DNA of 43,753 nucleotides from a virus. Shown piece by piece: positions 37,185 through 43,753 of the stretch; the stretch's first letter is position 1; each line of letters starts with the position of its first letter. The DNA is taken from the IMG/VR virus record IMGVR_UViG_3300044511_000153, positions 1-43,753 of that record; one strand, 5' to 3'. The notes below the pieces were generated by a model that made no database searches, was not told the origin of the DNA, and saw only the letters and a program-made list of their open reading frames with translations. The position numbers and the translations under genes were made by a program.

Positions 37185-37602
37185 AATGACTAAATGGGAT
37201 AAGTACTTTTTAGATGTAGCATTTTTAACTGCGGATCTATCCCACTGTACTCGCCTCAAAGTAGGATGTATAATAGTAAAAAACCGACGTATTATTTCTA
37301 TAGGGTACAACGGAATGCCTTCAAAGTGGGACAACTGTTGTGAAACTATAGTAGATAACCGACTATCCACAAAACCTGAGGTACTACACGCAGAGTCCAA
37401 CGCTATAGCTAAGTTAGCACAATCCCATGAAAGTGCTGAAGGGGCAACTATATACATTACACACAGCCCTTGTATGGAATGTGCTAAACTGATATATCAA
37501 AGCGGTATAAAGTACTTATTCTATGATAAAGAATACAGGGATAGTGCAGGCATAGATTTCCTAAAGAACTCAGGTGTTCTAGTAACAAAAAGCCACGGGT
37601 AA
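37177..37602 (+). CDS. dCMP deaminase
   Basis: 141 residues from the ATG at 37177 with AGGA upstream. Zinc site: HAESNAIAK (His and catalytic Glu) and SPCMECAKL (two Cys). The N-terminal WDKYFLDVAFLTADLSHC stretch is typical of phage and human dCMP deaminases. It converts dCMP to dUMP for thymidylate synthesis. Its stop codon lies within the terminator that ends the rightward operon. Confidence 0.95.
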   Translation: MSEMTKWDKYFLDVAFLTADLSHCTRLKVGCIIVKNRRIISIGYNGMPSKWDNCCETIVDNRLSTKPEVLHAESNAIAKLAQSHESAEGATIYITHSPCMECAKLIYQSGIKYLFYDKEYRDSAGIDFLKNSGVLVTKSHG

Positions 37603-37619
37603 AAACCGTGGCTTTTTTT
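37587..37619. terminator. bidirectional terminator at convergent gene ends
   Basis: AAAAAGCCACGG and CCGTGGCTTTTT with a 7-nt loop. The rightward replication operon and the leftward lysis operon end here, the stop codons of both genes lying within or next to the hairpin. Confidence 0.95.
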
Positions 37620-38106
37620 AAGGTAAAATACCTTTAACTAGATCAGTTATTGTTAACCCAAAAGTCATTTGATAGTGAGCAATGTCAGGACTAGCGGTGA
37701 AGCTACCACCCCATTCTAGTCCGTTAATCTGTTTGGACAACCTTGCTACAGTAAGCCAGGGCTCTATACCAGGGCTTGACCAATCAACTTTTTTGCTAGC
37801 TATCAATAGCTGACCTTCTGAGTGTATTCCTATATCAAAAGCTAACCCGTACCCGTGATAGCTAAGATTAGCGTGCTTGGAGTTAGTAGCCCACTTATTG
37901 TCCGACTCTAATATAGGAGGCAACTCGGCTCTAGCTCTTAACTTATTAGTATATTCGAGGGATTTTCTGCCTTGTGCATAGATAGCAGCCTGCCGAGCCT
38001 CTCCCCTAAGAGCGTCTACAATTTCTATTTGTACACCATTACTAGCAGCTAAATTTATTAAAGTGTTAGCAGCAGCTTGCACTTTAGGATGTAGTGTGTT
38101 AATCAT
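37618..38106 (-). CDS. M15-type endolysin (L-alanyl-D-glutamate peptidase-like)
   Basis: 162 residues from the ATG at 38106; a GTG three codons earlier is also possible. Peptidase M15 features: zinc ligands in SYHGYGLAFDIG (His and Asp) and DIAHYQM (His), with VDALRGEARQAAIYAQGRKS upstream. T5 endolysin (137 residues) is of this class and cuts the peptide stem of peptidoglycan. Here it is joined to a muramidase gene and a holin candidate, an unusual double endolysin arrangement. Confidence 0.9.
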   Translation of the reverse strand: MINTLHPKVQAAANTLINLAASNGVQIEIVDALRGEARQAAIYAQGRKSLEYTNKLRARAELPPILESDNKWATNSKHANLSYHGYGLAFDIGIHSEGQLLIASKKVDWSSPGIEPWLTVARLSKQINGLEWGGSFTASPDIAHYQMTFGLTITDLVKGILP

Positions 38107-38107
38107 A

Positions 38108-38602
38108 TTATTCACTTAAAAATAAAGCTCGTTCAGCCGTTCGACGTCTTACCAAACCTTTTAGAACTCTGCCTCCAGCTTTAACGTATTTTAGGAACTC
38201 TTCCGCAGCGGCTTTATACTCTCTGCGATTAACCTTCTGACGGAGGGTGCTCCTCTGAAAGACCCCCAAACCAAGGTTAAAAGCAAAACTGACAAGAGCA
38301 TCAAACTGATTTTGTGTAAGTTTGCCAGGACAGCACACGCGAACTCCGCGCTCAAATCGTTGTAGATCTCTATAAAGTATTGCATCAATTTCTTCCTCCG
38401 TAAAATCTCGATTATCTTCAGGTTTTATATTGTACGCTCTTCTAAAATTCATCCCTTCAGGCGTGCTAGGGTAGCTTGCTTGCTCCGGGTACAGGACATG
38501 CCCCACTCCTACTGTCCATAAAGCTGCGGGGCAGCGGTAAGGCTTTCGCCTTACCCCCTCATAATGCTTAATTAAAGCCACGGAGGTTTTTGAGACTTTC
38601 AT
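38108..38602 (-). CDS. GH24 lysozyme (muramidase) endolysin
   Basis: 164 residues. The N-terminal IKHYEGVRRKPYRCPAALWT holds the catalytic Glu of lambdoid-type lysozymes, followed by VGVGH and, later, LTQNQFDALVSFAFNLG, the characteristic GH24 helix. The N-terminus has no signal-arrest helix, so export would depend on a holin. It overlaps the holin candidate by four bases. It cleaves the glycan strands, complementing the M15 peptidase. Confidence 0.92.
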   Translation of the reverse strand: MKVSKTSVALIKHYEGVRRKPYRCPAALWTVGVGHVLYPEQASYPSTPEGMNFRRAYNIKPEDNRDFTEEEIDAILYRDLQRFERGVRVCCPGKLTQNQFDALVSFAFNLGLGVFQRSTLRQKVNRREYKAAAEEFLKYVKAGGRVLKGLVRRRTAERALFLSE

Positions 38603-39090
38603 CTTTTACCGTTCCCAAATTGACGACCCCCAAACCAGAAAGCAACAATAGCTCCCCATAGTGCCTGTGTATCTTCACTCCAAATCATGTATATAGTTTC
38701 ACTAAAGCTAACGCTACTATAATACGCATACCAAGCGGCAAAAGCATCGACAGCAATTAGCAAAGCGAATAAGCCGTAAGTAATGACAGGCTGTACACTA
38801 GCACGTAGATTGACTATCCAAGAGCTAGCTCCCTCGTTTAGCTTACTACTAAACGCATATAAAGCTTCAGCCTCTCGAATTCGAGCATCCACTACCTGAG
38901 AGCCATAATTGATCTCAGCTACTTCTTTTTGGATTTGGAACCCTGCCTTTTGTAGTTCTAGCTCCCTCTCGGTCTGCAGGCGCATTAGTTCTAGTTCGTG
39001 TCTTTTATCACTTTTATCTTGAAAAAACTCCAGTAACTTAGGTAGCCCGCTACTAGCGAAGCCTAGTAAGGTGGATAATAATGTTAACAT
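38599..39090 (-). CDS. holin-like membrane protein
   Basis: 163 residues. A short hydrophobic N-terminus (MLTLLSTLLGFASSGL), a long charged helix with coiled-coil character (residues 25-80), and then two hydrophobic spans, about 96-118 (VITYGLFALLIAVDAFAAWYAY) and 135-153 (ALWGAIVAFWFGG). This topology with a basic C-terminus (NGKR) fits a three-span phage holin family. The gene lies beside two endolysins. The role is inferred from topology and context. Confidence 0.75.
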   Translation of the reverse strand: MLTLLSTLLGFASSGLPKLLEFFQDKSDKRHELELMRLQTERELELQKAGFQIQKEVAEINYGSQVVDARIREAEALYAFSSKLNEGASSWIVNLRASVQPVITYGLFALLIAVDAFAAWYAYYSSVSFSETIYMIWSEDTQALWGAIVAFWFGGRQFGNGKR

Positions 39091-39181
39091 ATTTTAACCT
39101 TTCTACTTTTTAGTTAAGTCTTTGATAGCTACGAAAGCTATAACAACCAAACCTTTTGCCTAAACTTACAAAAGGATGCAC

Positions 39182-39208
39182 AGGCACCTACCCTAAAGGT
39201 AGGTGCCT
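39182..39208. terminator. hairpin, probable terminator
   Basis: AGGCACCTACC and GGTAGGTGCCT form an 11-bp stem with a 5-nt loop. On the plus strand it is followed by TTTCT. On the minus strand, where the neighbouring genes lie, no T-run follows, so its use there is unclear. Confidence 0.55.
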
Positions 39209-39220
39209 TTCTACTTGTTA

Positions 39221-39448
39221 CTAAGCGGGCTCAGTAGGCTCGTCGAGGCTCTTCTCTAAAGCTTTTTTGAGCATACTAAAGAACGCGTCCCGACCAACTT
39301 GTAGCTGGTCCACGTTAAACCTAGCGGCTCCTATTTTACGGTCTAGGTCAGCAACATGATTAACCAAAATTTGTTGCTCTTGAGTCATATCCTCAAAGTG
39401 ATATTCAATATCGTCAATAACGATGGGGGTTTTTTCAGTTTTTCCCAT
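39221..39448 (-). CDS. small conserved tail-region protein (DUF6447-like)
   Basis: 75 residues: an N-terminal VIDDIEYHFEDMTQEQQ segment and a helical rest that could form a coiled coil. This combination resembles the DUF6447 family found near tail fibre genes of large phages. That is a motif-level recollection. It lies between the tail fibre and lysis genes. Confidence 0.7.
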   Translation of the reverse strand: MGKTEKTPIVIDDIEYHFEDMTQEQQILVNHVADLDRKIGAARFNVDQLQVGRDAFFSMLKKALEKSLDEPTEPA

Positions 39449-39502
39449 TTTATACTCCTTAACTTATTATTTTTCCGTTAAACTCTCTTCGCTAACGGTC
39501 TC

Positions 39503-39877
39503 TTAGGTTGGCTCTTTTGATGTCGGGGGTGTATAGTTTTCTTCTACAGGTGCCCACGGCATTTTGGCTTCTATTACAGGTTTAACTTTTTGCTCGATTT
39601 GTTCGGCAATTTTACCGTTTACATGCTCTTCATACCCCCCGGTAACAACTGACTGAATCCAGGATAATACATCCTGTTCTGTTAGCTGTTCAAATGGAAT
39701 GAAAGGACCTGAGTCATCTGAAGGATCTACGGTGAAAGGCGTAGCTCCTGAAAAAGTACCTTCGTTTCCGTTTTCGTCGGTGCCTGTTTTGGTCCAATAA
39801 GTTTGAACTATAGCCCCTAACTTAGATGCCGAAACATCTTTGGTTTTAATACCTGTAACTTTCCATGTGTAAATCAT
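39503..39877 (-). CDS. conserved tail fibre-associated protein
   Basis: 124 residues, starting TWKVTGIKTKDVSASKLGAI, then VQTYWTKTGTDENGNEGTFS and IPFEQLTEQDVLSWIQS. I recall such proteins beside tail fibre genes in several phages, with unknown role. A chaperone or small tail component is possible. Its ATG overlaps the stop of the tail fibre gene by four bases. Confidence 0.75.
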   Translation of the reverse strand: MIYTWKVTGIKTKDVSASKLGAIVQTYWTKTGTDENGNEGTFSGATPFTVDPSDDSGPFIPFEQLTEQDVLSWIQSVVTGGYEEHVNGKIAEQIEQKVKPVIEAKMPWAPVEENYTPPTSKEPT

Positions 39878-42800
39878 TTATTTTCTCCTAAAATATTAAT
39901 GATTAATGCTTCTAATTTCGCAATCTTAGCGTCTTGTTCTTTAATAGCTTCAATAAGAACTGGTACTAACCTGTCATATTGTACAGTTTTATACCATTCC
40001 CCTGTTTTACTAGTAATTTCTCCATCAACTGACTGTATATCAAATGGAGCATGTTTAACAACTTCTGGTACTACTTTTTCGACACTTTGTGCTGAAAGGC
40101 CGATTTGAATTTCGTCACCAACAAATCCGTTCTCTCTGGCAATATCATTATGTGTGTACTTGAATGTTTCTATTGACTTTATTGTCTCTAGAGCATTTTC
40201 TATTTTTCCGACCTTTGTTTTGAGACGTTCATCGGAATAATATGCAGTAACATCCCCAGTGGCGTAGATAGCCCCGGCTCTAAAACTTTCAAACCCGTAG
40301 CCTGAATTGTTTATTATATTTATCCACCCATTAGAACTAAGAGCAATCTGTGACGCTACCCGGCCGCTCCAATGGAAAGAAAGACGAGGAGCAGTTGCCC
40401 ATGTATCATCTTGCGCACCACCGAAATTTCGCTCTCTTATTTCAATTGCCGCTTCTGTATATGAAGAAGAGTTAGATAAGCCAGCAACTCCGCCTGTTAC
40501 GTAAAGATTATTTATTCTAGTAGTACCGTTTGGATCAACGTAATAATTGGTGTCGTTGTGGTCATAGAGGATTGGAGTACGGACATCAGAATATCCGTAA
40601 ATGATACCATCTACTTCAAGTGACGCAGGCGTTCTTAATCCTCTTAGATCACCGGTGATAAATGAAAATAATTCAGTTGTAGTCTGAACAGTACTCCAGT
40701 CCCCACCAAGATCCATAATGTTATTATAGTAAGAACCATTCTGGATTTTGCGAAGTCTAATTTGGCCATAAGACCAAGTAGAGCTAGTATTTCCAAATAC
40801 AACTACAAATCTTCCATCTTTAACACCGAGACGAATCGATTTGTCTGTATAGCCAATTACATTACAAGCAGTATTATACCAAGTCTGCCAATTATGACCC
40901 CCGATAATAACAGTACATATACGTGGCGAATTATATTCGTATATATCAAATACCATATGAACCATACCATAATTAGATATAGTCCCGGGTAAATAGAAGA
41001 TTACTTCGCCGGTCGATGTGTTGGGAGCAGACCATTCAATATTTGGATGTGCATAATTATGACCTTGTTCAATAGTTCCTGCGATTTGTAATGATGTTCC
41101 AGTGGATGCTGGATCTAAATAATAAGAAGGGTTGTTGGAATCGTAGAAGATCGGTGCGCGTAAATCTACATTATTTGTAAACGAAACACCTGATGTCGCA
41201 ACTGTCTCAGTGATACCATAACCAGCTAGTGTAGTTGGCTTACCAGAAACACCAGCCCAAGATACAGAACCTGCACTATCAGCATACCCTGCACTTATCT
41301 TTGTCCAAGATCCCCAAGTTCCTCCTTCGCGAGCTCGCATTGTGATGTACTTGTCAGAACTGTGATACCGTGGAATTGCAAGTTGCAACGCATAACTACC
41401 ATAAGAGTAGTCATTACCGAGACCTAACGCTAAACCGTAAAACTGTGACGACCCAGTTCCTGGACTTGTACCCGAACTGGTGTGCGCAAAAAACGGCCCA
41501 AAATTTGAAACGCTGTCAAACCCGCCAAAGTTACCGTGGTTCGCTCCCATGTTGTTAAACAGTTGAGTCGATGACAAACCGTTAAGTTGTGCAGCAGAAC
41601 CAGTAATATTGATACCCCAAGTACCACTTGCACCAGAGCCGGTTGTACCTGCTTTCCCATCTAGTGCTGTTTGAGTAGCAGTTGAGATAGGTTTGCTCAA
41701 GTCAGAGGTATTATCTACATTACCAAGGCCAACATCAGCTTTAGCTAAGGTTACAACCCCAGTTTTTCCAGCAACAGAAGTAACAGCATCAGCAGGTAGT
41801 GCAGTCCAAGTTAATGAACCAGCTGTTGCACCAGCTGTTAGAACCTTACCAGCATTAGTTGTCCCAGTAGCTGGTACATGTAATGAACCATCTGTACTTG
41901 GGTGTACATAATTATTAGCACTAGCAGCAATACCATCTAGCTTAGATTTATCTGTACTTGACATTAAACCAGCAACAGTTGTAGTAGCATCACTATGGGT
42001 ATGGCTGGTGTTAGATTTAGAATCTAGTGCTGTTTGAGTAGCAGTTGATATAGGCTTACTTAAATCAGATGTATTATCTACATTACCAAGTCCAACATCA
42101 GCTTTAGCTAAGGTTACAACCCCAGTTTTTCCAGCAACAGAAGTAACAGCATCAGCTGGCAATGTAGTCCAAGTTAATGAACCAGCTGTTGCACCAGCTG
42201 TTAGAACCTTACCAGCATTAGTTGTCCCAGTAGCTGGTACATGTAATGAACCATCTGCACTTGGGTGTACATAAGCTGTTGCCCCAGAAGCAATACCATC
42301 TAGCTTAGATTTATCTGTACTTGACATTAAACCAGCAACAGTTGTAGTAGCATTGCTATGAGTATGACTGGTATTAGACTTAGAATCTAAAGCTGTTTGA
42401 GTAGCAGTTGATATAGGCTTACTTAAGTCAGATGTATTATCTACATTACCAAGACCAACATCAGCTTTAACTAAGGTTACAACCCCAGTTTTTCCAGCAA
42501 CTGAATCAACTGCCCCTGAAGTTATATAGATATATGCTGATCCACTCCATCTGTATACTTTGTTAGTATCTAATGCTACATAAATCTTGCCAGATTCTCC
42601 TGTTCCAGGAAACCCTGTTAAATTTATGTATTCTAGAACATCGTCTACATATGATGGTAATCTAGCAGAATTAATTGTTCCAGATGTTATCTTAGATGCA
42701 TCTAAAGAGGTAATAGTAGCATCACTATGGGTGTGACTGGTATTAGACTTAGAATCTAGTGCTGTTTGAGTAGCAGTTGAGATAGGTTTGCTCAGGTCAG

Positions 42801-43753
42801 AGGTATTATCTACACTGCCTAGTCCAACATCAGCTTTAACTAAAGTCACAACTCCAGTTTTTCCGGCAACAGAAGTAACAGCATCAGCAGGTAATGATAC
42901 CCATGACATTGAACCAGCTGTTGCACCAGCAGTTAGAACTTTACCAGCATTAGTTGTCCCAGTAGCTGGTACATGTAATGAACCATCTGTACTTGGATGT
43001 ACATAATTATTAGCACTAGTAGCAATACCATCTAGCTTAGATTTATCTGTACTTGACATTAAGCCAGCAACAGTTGTAGTAGCATCACTATGGGTGTGAC
43101 TGGTATTAGACTTAGAATCTAAAGCTGTTTGAGTTGCAGTTGATATAGGCTTACTTAAGTCAGAGGTATTATCTACACTACCAAGACCAACATCAGCTTT
43201 GGCTAAAGTCACAACTCCAGTTTTTCCAGCAACAGAAGTAACAGCATCAGCAGGTAGTGTAGTCCAAGATAATGAACCAGCTGTTGCACCAGCTGTTAGA
43301 ACCTTACCAGCATTAGTTGTCCCAGTAGCTGGTACATGTAATGAACCATCTGTACTTGGATGTACATAATTATTAGCACTAGTAGCAATACCATCTAGCT
43401 TAGATTTATCTGTACTTGACATTAAGCCAGCAACAGTTGTAGTAGCATCACTATGGGTGTGACTGGTATTAGACTTAGAATCTAGAGCTGTTTGAGTAGC
43501 AGTTGATATGGGTTTACTTAAGTCAGATGTATTATCTACGTTACCAAGACCAACATCAGCTTTAGCTAAAGTTACAACCCCAGTTTTTCCGGCAACAGAA
43601 GTAACAGCATCAGCAGGTAATGATACCCATGACATTGAACCAGCTGTTGCACCAGCAGTTAGAACTTTACCAGCATTAGCTGTCCCAGTAGCTGGTACAT
43701 GTAATGAACCATCTGTACTTGGATGTACATAATTATTAGCACTAGTAGCAATA
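39874..43753 (-). CDS. long tail fibre with S74 chaperone domain, N-terminus beyond window
   Basis: At least 1293 codons are open to the window edge. The N-terminal part lies outside, since the frame continues without a stop to 43753. The visible part begins with repeats built on GKTGVVTLAKADVGLGNVDN and SSTDKSKLDGIA, of the kind seen in fibre shafts. Then comes a long beta-rich receptor-binding region and a C-terminal peptidase S74 chaperone: SDERLKTKVGKIENAL with the self-cleavage Ser, GLSAQSVEKVVPEVV and VQYDRLVPVLIEAIKEQD. T5's L-shaped fibre has the same ending, and its chaperone is cut off after trimer folding. Confidence 0.93.
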   Translation of the reverse strand, partial: IATSANNYVHPSTDGSLHVPATGTANAGKVLTAGATAGSMSWVSLPADAVTSVAGKTGVVTLAKADVGLGNVDNTSDLSKPISTATQTALDSKSNTSHTHSDATTTVAGLMSSTDKSKLDGIATSANNYVHPSTDGSLHVPATGTTNAGKVLTAGATAGSLSWTTLPADAVTSVAGKTGVVTLAKADVGLGSVDNTSDLSKPISTATQTALDSKSNTSHTHSDATTTVAGLMSSTDKSKLDGIATSANNYVHPSTDGSLHVPATGTTNAGKVLTAGATAGSMSWVSLPADAVTSVAGKTGVVTLVKADVGLGSVDNTSDLSKPISTATQTALDSKSNTSHTHSDATITSLDASKITSGTINSARLPSYVDDVLEYINLTGFPGTGESGKIYVALDTNKVYRWSGSAYIYITSGAVDSVAGKTGVVTLVKADVGLGNVDNTSDLSKPISTATQTALDSKSNTSHTHSNATTTVAGLMSSTDKSKLDGIASGATAYVHPSADGSLHVPATGTTNAGKVLTAGATAGSLTWTTLPADAVTSVAGKTGVVTLAKADVGLGNVDNTSDLSKPISTATQTALDSKSNTSHTHSDATTTVAGLMSSTDKSKLDGIAASANNYVHPSTDGSLHVPATGTTNAGKVLTAGATAGSLTWTALPADAVTSVAGKTGVVTLAKADVGLGNVDNTSDLSKPISTATQTALDGKAGTTGSGASGTWGINITGSAAQLNGLSSTQLFNNMGANHGNFGGFDSVSNFGPFFAHTSSGTSPGTGSSQFYGLALGLGNDYSYGSYALQLAIPRYHSSDKYITMRAREGGTWGSWTKISAGYADSAGSVSWAGVSGKPTTLAGYGITETVATSGVSFTNNVDLRAPIFYDSNNPSYYLDPASTGTSLQIAGTIEQGHNYAHPNIEWSAPNTSTGEVIFYLPGTISNYGMVHMVFDIYEYNSPRICTVIIGGHNWQTWYNTACNVIGYTDKSIRLGVKDGRFVVVFGNTSSTWSYGQIRLRKIQNGSYYNNIMDLGGDWSTVQTTTELFSFITGDLRGLRTPASLEVDGIIYGYSDVRTPILYDHNDTNYYVDPNGTTRINNLYVTGGVAGLSNSSSYTEAAIEIRERNFGGAQDDTWATAPRLSFHWSGRVASQIALSSNGWINIINNSGYGFESFRAGAIYATGDVTAYYSDERLKTKVGKIENALETIKSIETFKYTHNDIARENGFVGDEIQIGLSAQSVEKVVPEVVKHAPFDIQSVDGEITSKTGEWYKTVQYDRLVPVLIEAIKEQDAKIAKLEALIINILGENK
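41690..43753 (-). repeat. 363-bp coding repeats in the tail fibre gene
   Basis: The segment GTAACAGCATCAGC recurs at 41780, 42143, 42875, 43238 and 43601. Successive copies are 363 bp apart (121 residues), apart from one 732-bp step holding a variant unit with an inserted VYRWSGSAYIYITSG stretch. Nucleotide similarity between units is very high, more than needed to keep the protein. Recent duplication or gene conversion is the simplest explanation. Confidence 0.9.

Overview
This window looks like the replication half of an AT-rich, T5-like tailed phage genome (family Demerecviridae or a close relative). The best evidence is gene order. From 22.2 to 37.6 kb the plus strand carries a PC4-like protein, an NAD-dependent DNA ligase split into two genes, a D5-like DNA-binding protein, a DnaB-type helicase, primase, family A DNA polymerase, an SF2 helicase, a single-stranded DNA-binding protein, SbcD/SbcC-type nuclease subunits, a small nuclease, flap endonuclease, dUTPase and dCMP deaminase. 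This is the order of the T5 D-region as I know it. Lysis genes and a long tail fibre with a self-cleaving chaperone domain follow, also as in T5. Unlike T5, it carries a cobalamin-dependent (class II) ribonucleotide reductase and the flavin-dependent thymidylate synthase ThyX. The host cannot be read from the sequence; a marine gammaproteobacterium such as Vibrio is a guess.

Layout. (1) Positions 1-3609 are mostly non-coding and crowded with repeats: interrupted palindromes, six copies of a 27-mer, a 16-mer in both orientations, a phased array of 22 GATC sites and three hairpins, one about 130 nt long. One minus-strand gene (1207-2019) sits inside. (2) Positions 3610-10400 are on the minus strand: seven tRNA genes, a tRNA-Ile-lysidine synthetase homologue (TilS), a hammerhead ribozyme, many small phage genes, a deaminase and ThyX. 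(3) Divergent promoters at 10441-10514 start the plus-strand half: a DnaQ-like exonuclease, small proteins, the reductase with a strongly structured leader, a metallophosphoesterase, a SleB-like hydrolase, an Hsp20 and the replication block. (4) A bidirectional terminator at 37587-37619 separates this from minus-strand genes for two endolysins, a holin candidate, two tail-associated small proteins and a repetitive tail fibre that runs off the window end.

How it works together. Reductase, dUTPase, dCMP deaminase, ThyX and a dATP/dGTP diphosphohydrolase-like protein would shape the dNTP pool for the phage replisome. SbcCD-like subunits, a resolvase-like nuclease, the PC4 homologue and the SSB fit recombination-dependent replication. 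tRNAs plus TilS supplement host decoding. Transcription relies on near-consensus sigma70-type promoters, almost all with a 17-bp spacer.

Most notable are a canonical type I hammerhead ribozyme (6058-6137, minus strand) between an upstream small gene and tilS, a phage TilS whose stop codon lies inside the adjacent CAT-anticodon tRNA gene, and a pseudoknot-rich leader before the B12-dependent reductase.
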